A DNA stretch of 64,000 nt from Chryseobacterium daeguense DSM 19388 (GCF_000430825.1 NZ_AUMT01000008.1:158047-222046); one strand, 5' to 3'; shown: positions 18,423 through 26,151, counted from the stretch's first letter. Translations and numbers: made by a program. Notes: generated by a model not told the origin, from the sequence alone.

Positions 18423-18980
18423 TTACCCTTGTTTTCTGTGTGTACTTTTAGGAGCAGATTTTGCGGCAGAAGTAGCTTTTACTTTTGGAGCTGCCGGTTT
18501 TTCAGCTTTTGCTGCTTTTTTCGGAGCTTCTTTTTCAATGCTTACTTCTTCTGCCGGCTCACCGTCCAATGTTTCAGGCTCTGCTTTTACGAAGCTTTCC
18601 GGAGTGATGTATCCTGCTTTCTGAAGGATATTGTACCACTGAGCCAATTTCTTGATGTCAGAAGCATACACTCTTTCCGTATCATAGTTTGGAAGTGAAG
18701 CCGTCATGAATTCCTTTAGTTCTGCATCGCTGGATTTGTGAGCGATTGCTTCTTTATAATCGTAGTTTTTAGCAATATTTTCAAAAACTTCGAACAAAGG
18801 AACTTCTTTATCAACTGTAAACATCGCGATATTATCCAGTAAGCTCACCTGGCTGGAGTTTCCAATGCTTACTTTTTTCTTCGTCGTAACATCTTCAATA
18901 ATAAACCCGTTTCTTAATTGGGAAACTAATTTGTAAAGTCCTGGCTTTCCAGAGATTGAAATTATTTTTTCTAACAACAT
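18423..18980 (-). CDS. DUF5606 family protein with a basic Lys/Ala/Pro tail
   Basis: A 185-residue cytoplasmic protein. The first 125 residues match the DUF5606 pattern seen across Bacteroidota (KIISISGKPGLYKLVSQLRN at the start, LPNYDTERVYASDIKKLAQW in the middle). The last 40 residues are a low-complexity Lys/Ala/Pro tail (KKAAKAEKPAAPKVKATSAA) reminiscent of histone H1-like tails, which would suit nucleic-acid contact. Function is unknown. It lies upstream of mazG and downstream of def on the same strand, separated from def by 103 nt. Confidence 0.85.
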   Translation of the reverse strand: MLLEKIISISGKPGLYKLVSQLRNGFIIEDVTTKKKVSIGNSSQVSLLDNIAMFTVDKEVPLFEVFENIAKNYDYKEAIAHKSSDAELKEFMTASLPNYDTERVYASDIKKLAQWYNILQKAGYITPESFVKAEPETLDGEPAEEVSIEKEAPKKAAKAEKPAAPKVKATSAAKSAPKSTHRKQG

Positions 18981-19083
18981 AATTTTATTTTTTGTAAATT
19001 CTGCAATCCGTTTTCACTACTTCAGACAAGCTCCGCATGAAACTTTTTGCGCTTTAATATTTATTTTTTTAATCCTTGTTTAC

Positions 19084-19656
19084 TTATTTTGGAAATCTCA
19101 TTTTATAATTAATGCTTACATCACCCTGAGTAATTTTCGTCAGTTTTCCCTTTACCAGCTTCTTTTTTAGAGCGCTTAAATGGTCTGTGAACAAAATTCC
19201 TTCAATATGATCATATTCATGCTGAATTACGCGGGCTCTAATATCGGAAAAAGTTTCTGTATGTTTCACAAAATTTTCGTCATAATATTCAATTAAGATC
19301 GTTCCTTTTCTCTTTACATCTTCTCTTACATCCGGAATAGAAAGGCATCCCTCATTGAATTTCCATTCTTCACCCGACTCTTCAAGAATTTTAGCATTAA
19401 TGAATACTTTTTTGAATTCTGCCAGCTCATCCTTGATATCTTCATAATCCTCATCTTCCGCCAGAGGGCTCACATCAATCACAAACAGACGGATATCCAG
19501 CCCGATTTGCGGTGCTGCCAATCCTATGCCATTTGCACTGTACATGGTATCAAACATACTTCCTATCAGCTCCTGCAGGTTAGGATAATCTTTATCAATA
19601 TCCTTTCCTACTTTTCTTAAAACTGGGTCACCAAAGGCTCTTATCGGTAAAATCAT
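19084..19656 (-). CDS. def: Peptide deformylase
   Basis: This metalloenzyme removes the formyl group from the N-terminal methionine of new proteins. The 190 residues show all three family motifs: GIGLAAPQIG (about 43-52), EGCLSIPD with the metal-binding Cys, and QHEYDHIEG with the HExxH metal site. An acidic insert (PLAEDEDYEDIKDELAE) sits between motifs 1 and 2, as in Bacteroidota. Its ATG overlaps the ruvX stop by 4 nt, so the two are translated from one message. Confidence 0.97.
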   Translation of the reverse strand: MILPIRAFGDPVLRKVGKDIDKDYPNLQELIGSMFDTMYSANGIGLAAPQIGLDIRLFVIDVSPLAEDEDYEDIKDELAEFKKVFINAKILEESGEEWKFNEGCLSIPDVREDVKRKGTILIEYYDENFVKHTETFSDIRARVIQHEYDHIEGILFTDHLSALKKKLVKGKLTKITQGDVSINYKMRFPK

Positions 19657-20069
19657 CTTGTTCTTTGTTCTAAAAAATTCTGCAATATGATGGTTGCGCT
19701 TACTTTATCTATTAATCCTTTTTCCTGTCTCTGTTTTTTGCTTTTTCCGCTTTGTGATATAAAAAACGAAGCCATTTTTGATGTAAATCTTTCATCGAAA
19801 CGGTTTACTTTAATATCCGGGAACTCTTTTTCAAAAGTTTCTATGAACTTTAAAATATCATTTTCCACTTCGGAAGCATTCCCTTTTAAATCCACAGGAA
19901 GCCCGATCACCACTTCATCTACCTTGTTTTCCGTGAAATATTTTTTAAGAAAACTCACCAGTAAAGCAGTCTGAACGGTATCCAATCCGCTCGCAATAAT
20001 CTGCATATCATCCGTTGCAGCAATGCCACAACGCGCCTTTCCATAGTCTATTGCGAGTATCTGTCCCAT
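19653..20069 (-). CDS. ruvX: Putative pre-16S rRNA nuclease / Holliday junction resolvase RuvX (YqgF)
   Basis: An RNase H-fold nuclease of 138 residues, needed in many bacteria for 16S rRNA 5' maturation. Motifs are ILAIDYGKARCGIA (residues 4-17, first catalytic Asp), VVIGLPVDLKG, and RFDERFTSKMA. The last catalytic Asp lies in GLIDKVSATIIL. It is the first gene of a ruvX-def operon. A consensus promoter core TAAATTTG lies only 7 nt before the ATG, which suggests a very short or absent 5' leader. Confidence 0.95.
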   Translation of the reverse strand: MGQILAIDYGKARCGIAATDDMQIIASGLDTVQTALLVSFLKKYFTENKVDEVVIGLPVDLKGNASEVENDILKFIETFEKEFPDIKVNRFDERFTSKMASFFISQSGKSKKQRQEKGLIDKVSATIILQNFLEQRTR

Positions 20070-20076
20070 AAGTCTG

Positions 20077-20084
20077 CAAATTTA
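20077..20084 (-). promoter_or_regulatory. Promoter -7 element for ruvX-def
   Basis: On the minus strand the sequence is TAAATTTG, an exact match to the Bacteroidetes TAnnTTTG core. The ruvX ATG starts 7 nt downstream, so initiation would fall at or just before the start codon. Confidence 0.65.
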
Positions 20085-20183
20085 GTAAATTTTAATGATT
20101 TTATTTCATACACAGTTTTTTTTATAAATCATGTTTTTTTACGTTATTTTTTTTATAATTTTATTTTTCCAAAAAGCGATAAT

Positions 20184-20660
20184 ATGAAGAAACTCATCCT
20201 TGTAAGACATGCGAAAAGCGACTGGCCGGAAGAAACGGACGACTTTGACAGACCATTGGCAGACAAAGGGTTAAAAGAAGCCCTGCACATGTCTCGGTTT
20301 ATGAAAGACAATAAGATATCGATTGATTATTTTGTATCAAGCCCCGCGGTTCGTGCGCTGAATACGTGTAAAATTTTCAACCAGTCTTACAATATCAACA
20401 TTACAACGGATGAGAAACTTTACAATCCCTCAGAAAGCAATTTTGAGTCGGTAATTTATGATCTGGATGATAATCTTGAATCGGTTGCCTTTTTTTCACA
20501 CAATAATGGGATTTCAAATTTTGCGAATTCTATTTCTGAAGATATCTTCCATTTCCCCACATGTGGTGTTGCCGGTTTTGAGATAGACTGCCAATCGTGG
20601 TCTGAATTTGACGGCGCCCAAAAGAAATTGCTTTTTTTCTATGACCCCGGGAAAATATAG
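20184..20660 (+). CDS. SixA-like histidine phosphatase
   Basis: A 158-residue branch-2-type histidine phosphatase. The catalytic RHA motif is in LVRHAKSDW (His at residue 8), and the second conserved His is in FFSHNNGIS (about residue 105). SixA removes phosphate from phosphohistidine on phosphotransfer proteins in E. coli. In Bacteroidota the target is unknown, and related proteins are annotated only as histidine phosphatases. It is divergent from ruvX and faces the decayed hydrolase gene across repeat-rich DNA. Confidence 0.88.
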   Translation: MKKLILVRHAKSDWPEETDDFDRPLADKGLKEALHMSRFMKDNKISIDYFVSSPAVRALNTCKIFNQSYNINITTDEKLYNPSESNFESVIYDLDDNLESVAFFSHNNGISNFANSISEDIFHFPTCGVAGFEIDCQSWSEFDGAQKKLLFFYDPGKI

Positions 20661-20671
20661 TCACTCGCGCA

Positions 20672-20766
20672 AATTCCCCTCCTTTGGAGGGGTGGCGAAA
20701 ATTCAAAGAATTTTTGTCGGAGTGGTTTTAAAGTGAATTGTGAATGGTCAATTGTGAATTTTAATA
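20672..20766. repeat. Intergenic repeat with a GC hairpin and a low-complexity tail
   Basis: The perfect hairpin cccctcctttggagggg lies at 20676-20692. It is followed by a gaaaattc/gaattttt inverted pair and by repeated tgaattgtgaat words at 20732-20760. It looks like a dispersed Bacteroidetes spacer element and may act as a terminator for the phosphatase gene. Confidence 0.5.
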
Positions 20767-20770
20767 GCAT

Positions 20771-20834
20771 AAGTTTTGGCTAAAGCCAGCGCTACACACA
20801 AAAAAAGACGGGCTAAAGCCCGTCCCTATTGATA
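20771..20834. repeat. GGCTAAAGCC palindromic element, copy 1
   Basis: The left part agttttggctaaagcca and the right part acgggctaaagcccgt plus cctattgata are shared, nearly base for base, with the element at 43660-43727. Both halves are small palindromes (GGCTaaAGCC; ACGGGCTaaAGCCCGT). The middle 19 nt differ between the copies. Confidence 0.75.
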
Positions 20835-20858
20835 TAATTGAATATCATTTATTTTTCG

Positions 20859-22405
20859 TTATTTCCTTCTCAGATCCAGCTCATCAAAATCAAAACTGAA
20901 ATCGGTAATTTCTGAAATCGGTTTCAATTTTGCGGACTGTGCTTTTCCTGTTTCATCATAATCAAAAATAATGTAGGCATCGGCATCATAGCTTCTGTCG
21001 TCCCATTTGATAATGAAAGAATTATTTGAAAAAGGCAATAATTCGCCTTTTAATCTTGGAGAATTTTTGCAGGAAACTCTATATATATATTTCCCTGTTT
21101 GGCAATTTCTACGTCACCAAACCACTTATCATTGTAAATTCCGACAAACTGCTCAGGTTTCGGCTGAAGGTTTTTCTCTTTTTTAAATGCATCAGATTTT
21201 GCGAAAGCTTCTTTCTTTTGCTTATCAAACCCTTCCTCCATTTTTTTCATTCTGTCGCCGTATGTTTTCAGCCAGTTTCTGTCTGCAATACCTAATTAAG
21301 AATCTTTAACGGTATTTGTAATCGTGTTGAAGGCGGCTCCTGACTGTTGGTTTGTCAAAACAACAATTCCAAGCTTCATATCAGGAATCAAAGTGAACTG
21401 CGTTACCGTCCCGATCAATCCGCCTGTATGCTGAATTTGCTTATGGCCTTTAACATCACTCAGAAACCATCCCAGCCCATAGCCATAGAAACCCGTATCA
21501 TAAGGGCTTTTCGGAGCGGTACCTGCCGGAATCTGCAAGCTCCAAAGCTGCTGTACATTTTTATCTGAAACTAATTTTTTGCCGTCCTTTGTTGTAAAAT
21601 TATTCAGTAAGCATTCTGCCCAAAGCGTCATGTCTTTAATATTGCTCATGATTCCTCCGGCTGCATTGGCCGTTTCATTCCAGTCGTGGGGAACAGCAAT
21701 TGCTTTCCCATCCACTGGTGCGTGCGCATCAATTTTGTTGGCAACCGCTTTCGCTCTGTTGTAGCTCCCGAAGCTTGAATTCATACCGACAGGCTTCATG
21801 ATTCTCTGTTCGATAAAATCTGCCCAGCTCAACCCGGAAACTCTGTGAATCACCTCACCGGCAACGATAAACATGATGTTATTATAATCTAAAGTCGTTC
21901 TGAAAGGGTTTTCCGGTTTTAAATATCTTACATTGTGAACAATATCATTCACGGTGAGGCTTCCGCCTTCCGGAAAGAACATCAGGTCTCCCTGGCCAAG
22001 CCCTAATCCGGCTCTGTGAGTCACCAAATCTTTAATTGTTACGTTTTGAGAAACATACGGATCGTACATTTGAAATTCGGGGATATATTTTGAAACTTTA
22101 TCGTCCCAGTTCAGCTTACCTTCATCGGCCAGAATCGCAAGGGCAGTACAGGTAAAACCTTTGGAATTAGAGGCTATTCCTACCAATGTCTGATCATCCA
22201 TCGGCTGCTTTGTCGTTAAAGAACGTACTCCAAAACCTTTTGAGTAAATAACCTTTCCATCTTTGATGACACCCACGGACATGCCCGGAACATCGAAAGT
22301 TTTTAATGTATTCTGGATTAATTCATCCATTTTCTTCTCCTCCACCTGCGCATTGAAAATCCCAACAGCCAAAAGAAGAAGGAAAAAAGAAAGTTTCTGC
22401 TTCAT
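20859..22405 (-). pseudogene. Beta-lactamase-family serine hydrolase with DUF3471-like tail, broken by a stop and a frameshift
   Basis: The reading frame begins with signal peptide MKQKLSFFLLLLAVG and holds an intact class C-like catalytic domain: SNSK (SxxK), YNN (YxN) and HTGG. An in-frame TAA at 21296-21298 replaces what is probably a Tyr codon (context VKDS-stop-LGIADRNWLKTYGD). The frame then continues to 21050, where a second stop appears. Adding one base to the five-T run at 21064-21068 restores a clean frame to 20859 (...KNSPRLKGELLPFSNNSF...FDELDLRRK), giving about 515 codons. With two separate lesions this is most likely a decayed gene, though the 369-residue catalytic part could still be made. 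Confidence 0.88.
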
Positions 22406-22419
22406 TTTTTTAATTTTTT

Positions 22420-22427
22420 CAAAGTTA
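22420..22427 (-). promoter_or_regulatory. Promoter -7 element upstream of the serine hydrolase pseudogene
   Basis: The minus strand reads TAACTTTG, an exact TAnnTTTG match 14 nt before the ATG at 22405. It lies back to back with the plus-strand element at 22449-22456. Confidence 0.6.
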
Positions 22428-22448
22428 ATCAATTCGGGTTTTATTAGT

Positions 22449-22456
22449 TAAATTTG
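22449..22456 (+). promoter_or_regulatory. Promoter -7 element for the YfcE-like phosphoesterase
   Basis: TAAATTTG matches the Bacteroidetes core exactly. It rules out the in-frame GTG at 22456 as the start, since that codon begins on the last base of the promoter, and supports ATG at 22486. Confidence 0.65.
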
Positions 22457-22485
22457 TGATGTCAAAAAAACAGTTATATATATTC

Positions 22486-22983
22486 ATGACAAAAATCCTT
22501 CTGCTTTCCGATTCTCATTCCTACATAGACGACCGTATTCTAGAATATGCCCAACAGGCTGATGAAATCTGGCATGGCGGAGATTTTGGGAGTATGGACG
22601 TGATTGAACAGCTTGAAAAAATCAAACCATTAAAAGGCGTTTACGGAAATATTGACAACGCAAAAATCCGTTCGGAATTTCCGGAAGTGAGTCGTTTTAT
22701 GTGTGAAAATGTGGAAGTTTTGATGATTCATATTGGCGGTTATCCCGGAAAATATACTCCTTTAGCCCAAAAAGAAATCTCGGAGAAAGCTCCAAACCTT
22801 TTTATTTCCGGGCATTCACACATTTTGAAAGCGATGTTTGACAGTAAAAATAATCTGCTCCATCTGAATCCCGGTGCGTGTGGAAAACAGGGATGGCATA
22901 AAGTGAGGACGATGATGCGGTTTGTGATTGATGGTTCGGAGATTAAGGATTTAGAAATTATTGAGCTGGGCCCTAAATTTTAA
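22486..22983 (+). CDS. YfcE/MJ0936-type metallophosphoesterase
   Basis: A small cytoplasmic phosphodiesterase of 165 residues with the two-metal calcineurin-like fold. Motifs are LLSDSHSY (DxH), HGGDFGS (GD), VYGNIDN (GN-D variant of GNHD), MIHIGGYPG (GH-like) and ISGHSH (GHxH). Family members hydrolyse bis(p-nitrophenyl) phosphate in vitro; the natural substrate is not known. Upstream start codons at 22456 and 22459 lie within or just after the promoter core, so MTKILLLSDSH is chosen. It is followed closely by the Smr-domain gene on the same strand. Confidence 0.9.
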   Translation: MTKILLLSDSHSYIDDRILEYAQQADEIWHGGDFGSMDVIEQLEKIKPLKGVYGNIDNAKIRSEFPEVSRFMCENVEVLMIHIGGYPGKYTPLAQKEISEKAPNLFISGHSHILKAMFDSKNNLLHLNPGACGKQGWHKVRTMMRFVIDGSEIKDLEIIELGPKF

Positions 22984-22997
22984 TCATTAAAAAAGTT

Positions 22998-23031
22998 GAG
23001 GAAAAGGATTGCTTCGGTCCTCGCAATGACA
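22998..23031. repeat. Short dispersed-repeat fragment
   Basis: The words ggattgcttcggtcctcgc and aatgac resemble half of the stress-word palindromes (compare gcgcgaagcagtcgaaggat at 34401). It sits just ahead of the Smr gene and would be read as a false N-terminal extension if the upstream TTG at 22996 were used. Confidence 0.4.
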
Positions 23032-23034
23032 AAT

Positions 23035-23529
23035 ATGAAAATAGGCGATAAAGTTTCTGTGGTAGATGAAGATTTGAGCGGAGTGGTGACTTCGGTCAAC
23101 GGAAATATCGTCGTTTTTAAAGACAATTACGGCTTTACCTATCAATACCCGAAAGAGAAACTTGTTCCAAAAAATTCTGATTTATACGAAAACATTAAAG
23201 TTGTAAAAAAAGCGGAGCCCAAGAAAAACATTTCCAAAAAACACCAGAAAAATGCATTGGTTCTTGATCTGCATTTTCACAATTTGGTTAAAAATCCTAA
23301 TGATTATGACAGTTTTGAGCGGCTTTTCATACAAAAAGAAAAATTATTGAATACACTTGAATTTTGCCGTAAAAATCATTTGAAAAGACTTGAAATTGTT
23401 CACGGAATCGGTGATGGTATACTTCAGAGAATGGTTTTTGATGTTCTGGAAAGCCAGGCCGGCCTCGATTTTTATAATAAGGAAATACTTCATCATCAAT
23501 CGGGTGCGGTAATGGTAGAATTTCACTAA
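23035..23529 (+). CDS. Smr-domain protein (DUF2027-like)
   Basis: A 164-residue protein. The N-terminal 50 residues form a small beta domain (MKIGDKVSVVDEDLSGVV). The C-terminal 80 residues are an Smr domain with LVLDLHFHNL (LDLH) and IVHGIGDGILQ (HGxG), the fold that in MutS2 and relatives nicks or binds nucleic acid. ATG at 23035 is chosen because the possible TTG extension at 22996 encodes repeat sequence. The stop overlaps a promoter core for the next gene. Confidence 0.88.
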   Translation: MKIGDKVSVVDEDLSGVVTSVNGNIVVFKDNYGFTYQYPKEKLVPKNSDLYENIKVVKKAEPKKNISKKHQKNALVLDLHFHNLVKNPNDYDSFERLFIQKEKLLNTLEFCRKNHLKRLEIVHGIGDGILQRMVFDVLESQAGLDFYNKEILHHQSGAVMVEFH

Positions 23530-23534
23530 ATTTG
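23527..23534 (+). promoter_or_regulatory. Promoter -7 element for the DUF3822 gene
   Basis: TAAATTTG begins on the stop codon of the Smr gene and ends 13 nt before the DUF3822 ATG. Confidence 0.55.
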
Positions 23535-23547
23535 CAGGAATTGAAAT

Positions 23548-24264
23548 ATGAACGTACTTAATTTACTTTTTACCAAAGACGGATTAACCTACCAGATTGC
23601 TAAGAATAAAAGCATTGTGGAAGAGAAATCTTATTTCGTGGACGAAGAATCGCCGGAGAATTTTATCGCGGATCAGCTGGATGAAGTTTTGATCAGGCAA
23701 AGATTTGATGAAATTCAGGTAATCTCTGCACTGAATCATTTTACCCTGATGCCTGAAGGATTTTCGCAGCATGAGACAGGATTTGATTTAATTGCTTACA
23801 ATGCCCCTGTAGACAAGGAAAAGGAAGAATTGATGCTTTCCATCAATGAAAAATTTAAAGTTCAGTTTTATTATACTTTCCCAAAGAATTTTTACAAGAA
23901 AATTAAAGAGCTGGCATTGCCTGTCAATTTTAATTTTTCCGGTGAAAAGTTTTTAAATTCAATTAATAATAAAAATAACAAGGAAATTCACATTAATCTT
24001 TATCATAATCAATGTGAGTTTTTCGCTATAGACAACAAAAAAGTTATTTTATACAATAATCTGGATGTAAATTCTGAGGTTGATTTTCTTTATTTCGTGA
24101 TGTTTACTTTAAGCAAAATAGGTTTTGGAATTAATGAAACCAATTTCTACGCTTATGGTGAAACCACTGAAAATGAAACCTTTATTTCGGAATTACAGAA
24201 GTTCGTAAAGAACCTGAAAATTATATATGATAATATTCCTAATAAAAACTTTATACTTAATTAA
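23548..24264 (+). CDS. DUF3822 family protein
   Basis: A 238-residue cytoplasmic protein of the DUF3822 family found next to rsmD in many Bacteroidota, as it is here. The pattern MNVLNLLFTKDGLTYQIAKN, the SALNHFTLMPEGF segment and HINLYHNQCEFFAIDNKKVI are typical. The fold suggests a remote link to actin-like ATPases, but no catalytic residues can be named. The conserved pairing with a 16S rRNA methyltransferase hints at a ribosome-related role. This is inference. Confidence 0.82.
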   Translation: MNVLNLLFTKDGLTYQIAKNKSIVEEKSYFVDEESPENFIADQLDEVLIRQRFDEIQVISALNHFTLMPEGFSQHETGFDLIAYNAPVDKEKEELMLSINEKFKVQFYYTFPKNFYKKIKELALPVNFNFSGEKFLNSINNKNNKEIHINLYHNQCEFFAIDNKKVILYNNLDVNSEVDFLYFVMFTLSKIGFGINETNFYAYGETTENETFISELQKFVKNLKIIYDNIPNKNFILN

Positions 24265-24345
24265 GGTATAAGGAATTAGCAATTAGGGCTTAGTTTGACA
24301 AAAAACCTTAATTTCCTAAATCCCAAATCCTAAATCCTAAAAAAC
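24265..24345. repeat. Low-complexity inverted tract before rsmD
   Basis: The left words ggaattagcaattagggctt and the right words ttcctaaatcccaaatccta are loosely complementary. It belongs to the same kind of spacer as 32665-32772 and 63900-63963. Confidence 0.45.
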
Positions 24346-24924
24346 ATGTTCAGAATAATCTCAGGCAGATGGAAAGCCAAGAAAATAGCCGCTCCCAGAA
24401 ATTTTGATGTAAGACCTACAACGGATTTTGCGAAGGAAGCTTTGTTCAGTATTCTTGAGAACAAATATGATATGCAGTCAATTTCTGTGCTGGATCTTTT
24501 TGCCGGAATTGGTTCCATCACACTGGAATTTGCCTCAAGAGGATGTCAGGACGTAACTTCCGTGGAAATGAACCCTAAACATACGGCTTTTATCAATTCT
24601 ACAGCTGCAGAACTTGATATGGCCCTGCAGGTGAATGTTCAGCGGGGAGATGTTTTCGACTGGCTGAAAAAATTCAGAAACAAAAAATCTTTTGAACTAG
24701 TATTTTCTGATGCGCCTTTCGAAATGGAAGAAAAAAAATACTACGAAATAATTTCTTTGGTTTTAAATAATAAATACCTGAAACCAAACGGAATCTTAGT
24801 CATAGAGCACCAGAGCCGTATGAAATTTGACCATCCGAATCTGACTGATACCAGAAAATACGGAAATGTAAGCTTCAGCTTTTTTGAGCCAAATAAAGAA
24901 GATAATACTGATATTTCAGAATAA
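24346..24924 (+). CDS. rsmD: 16S rRNA (guanine966-N2)-methyltransferase RsmD
   Basis: A Rossmann-fold SAM methyltransferase of 192 residues that modifies G966 of 16S rRNA. N-terminal FRIISGRWKAKKI and RPTTDFAKEALFSIL are diagnostic, and LDLFAGIGSITLEFASRG is the SAM-binding loop. The catalytic motif, DPPY/F in most relatives, reads DAPF here (FSDAPFE, about residue 125). This may be a lineage variant. It is downstream of DUF3822 in the usual pairing, and its stop abuts the end of the decayed hxlR gene. Confidence 0.92.
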   Translation: MFRIISGRWKAKKIAAPRNFDVRPTTDFAKEALFSILENKYDMQSISVLDLFAGIGSITLEFASRGCQDVTSVEMNPKHTAFINSTAAELDMALQVNVQRGDVFDWLKKFRNKKSFELVFSDAPFEMEEKKYYEIISLVLNNKYLKPNGILVIEHQSRMKFDHPNLTDTRKYGNVSFSFFEPNKEDNTDISE

Positions 24925-25288
24925 TCAGGATAAACCTTTTGGAAATTCTTTACCAGTATGATGGCTTATAACCTCTACTTTGTATGAGTTTTGCACTGCT
25001 TCTTCGCTCCATTTTGCTATTTCTTTCAATACAGGAATTAATGTTTTTCCAAATTCCGTTAATGAATATTCTACCATTAATGGCGGCTTTTCCGTGTAAA
25101 CTTTTCTGTTGTTTTAGCTGAAGACTTAAAGTTCTTTCTGTAATTGTAGGAATCAGTTTCCTTAATTCATTATATCTTTTAGCATCATCGACAAGATGAT
25201 ATAAGATCACAGATTTCCACTTTCCCCCGATAAACCGCATGGTTACGGTAGTACAGCACGGGTAATTTTTATTGTCTATTGTATACAT
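24925..25288 (-). pseudogene. HxlR-type transcriptional regulator with an internal deletion and frameshift
   Basis: The first 60 residues are a clean HxlR winged-helix start: YPCCTTVTMRFIGGKWK with the sensor Cys pair, and KLIPTITERTLSLQLKQ, the recognition helix. After that the open frame reads unrelated sequence to a stop at 24950. In the other frame the expected second half is intact (KVYTEKPPLMVEYSLTEFGK, then IPVLKEIAKWSEEA) to a TGA at 24925. The segment normally joining them, about nine residues of the wing, is missing, which fits a deletion of about 23 nt. The gene would not make a working repressor. It is divergent from the nitroreductase it presumably controlled. Confidence 0.88.
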
Positions 25289-25313
25289 CTCTTACTATCT
25301 TTTTAGACCGTTA

Positions 25314-25344
25314 TTGCAAAGTTAATAAACTTACATTAGTTTTG
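25314..25344 (+). promoter_or_regulatory. Full promoter for the nitroreductase
   Basis: TTG at 25314-25316, a 20-nt spacer and TAGTTTTG at 25337-25344 match the Bacteroidetes -33/-7 consensus. It interleaves with the minus-strand promoter at 25317-25347. Confidence 0.75.
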
Positions 25345-25347
25345 CAA
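25317..25347 (-). promoter_or_regulatory. Full promoter for hxlR, overlapping the opposite promoter
   Basis: On the minus strand TTG (25347-25345), a 20-nt spacer and TAACTTTG (25324-25317) match the consensus. Spacing is identical to the plus-strand promoter, so the two are mirror images over 34 bp. Confidence 0.75.
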
Positions 25348-25363
25348 CTATAAAAAATATAGT
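25347..25363. promoter_or_regulatory. Candidate HxlR operator
   Basis: The perfect inverted repeat ACTATA-aaaaa-TATAGT starts 3 nt after the nitroreductase -7 element and overlaps the -33 of hxlR. This is a position where a dimeric repressor could block both promoters. Confidence 0.55.
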
Positions 25364-25371
25364 ATAAAATT

Positions 25372-25971
25372 ATGAACTTTTTAGACAAAATGAAATCGAG
25401 ATATAGTGTTAAAAAGTATAATCCTCAGGGTAGTGTAAGCGAAGAACAAATACAGGAACTTAAAGAAATCTTACACCTAAGCCCATCTTCTATTAACAGC
25501 CAGCCATGGAACTTTGTATTCGTTAGTAATCCTGAAGTTAAACAGCAGCTGGCCGATGCTTCCTATTTTAACAAAGAGAAAGTATTGGAGAGCAGCCAGC
25601 TTATTGTATTTCAAACCCTGAAAAATCCCGCAGATTTTGAAAAACAAATAGAAGAAAATCTGCCTGAAGGATCAATTAATTATTATAAAACTTTTGTAAA
25701 ACCAAAAGGTGAAGCTGAAATTAAATCCTGGCTAAAACATCAGGTTTATCTTTCTCTTGGGGTTTTCCTTTCTGCCTGTGCAGCCATGGAGATCGATTCT
25801 ACGCCAATGGAAGGAATTGAAACAGAGAAATATGATGCTATTTTAAATAATGAAAAATATGAAAGCCTTTTTGCTGTAGTAATCGGTAAAAAGTCGGATG
25901 ACGATAAAAACCAGCCGATTCACACTCCGAAAAAGAGATTGGAAAATAAGAAAGTGATCTTGGAAATATAA
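25372..25971 (+). CDS. Nitroreductase-family NAD(P)H-dependent oxidoreductase
   Basis: An FMN flavoenzyme of 199 residues in the NfsB/nitroreductase family, reducing nitroaromatics or quinones with NAD(P)H. N-terminal RYSVKKYNPQG and SPSSINSQPWNFVFV are the FMN phosphate and ring-binding segments. The C-terminal basic stretch PKKRLENKKVI closes the FMN pocket. HxlR regulators often control such genes from the divergent position in response to electrophiles; here the regulator is broken, so expression may be constitutive. Confidence 0.92.
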   Translation: MNFLDKMKSRYSVKKYNPQGSVSEEQIQELKEILHLSPSSINSQPWNFVFVSNPEVKQQLADASYFNKEKVLESSQLIVFQTLKNPADFEKQIEENLPEGSINYYKTFVKPKGEAEIKSWLKHQVYLSLGVFLSACAAMEIDSTPMEGIETEKYDAILNNEKYESLFAVVIGKKSDDDKNQPIHTPKKRLENKKVILEI

Positions 25972-25985
25972 AAAATATCCACGCA

Positions 25986-26070
25986 GTTTGTCATCCCATA
26001 GGGATCTAGGCACTAATCTTTTCATTATTTTTCTCTAATACTATGCTTAGATCCCTACGGGATGACAAAC
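25986..26070. repeat. Long palindromic intergenic element (GTTTGTCATCCC type)
   Basis: The arms gtttgtcatcccatagggat (25986 onward) and atccctacgggatgacaaac (to 26070) pair with one mismatch over 22 nt around a 41-nt AT-rich loop. A diverged relative is at 37634-37702. Confidence 0.75.
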
Positions 26071-26117
26071 CGAGCGATAGAGGAATTTATAAAAATCCAA
26101 ATAACTTTTAATATCAA

Positions 26118-26150
26118 TAAAAGCTGTTTCAAATAGAGACAGCTTTATTA
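26118..26150. terminator. Bidirectional terminator between nitroreductase and murI
   Basis: The stem aaagctgtttc/gagacagcttt has A/T-rich flanks on both sides, immediately before the murI stop. Confidence 0.75.
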
Positions 26151-26151
26151 T

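Noticed and set aside
22456..22485. N-terminal extension of the YfcE-like phosphoesterase from GTG 22456
   Set aside because: The start codon begins on the last base of a consensus promoter core, and the family N-terminus begins at the ATG at 22486.
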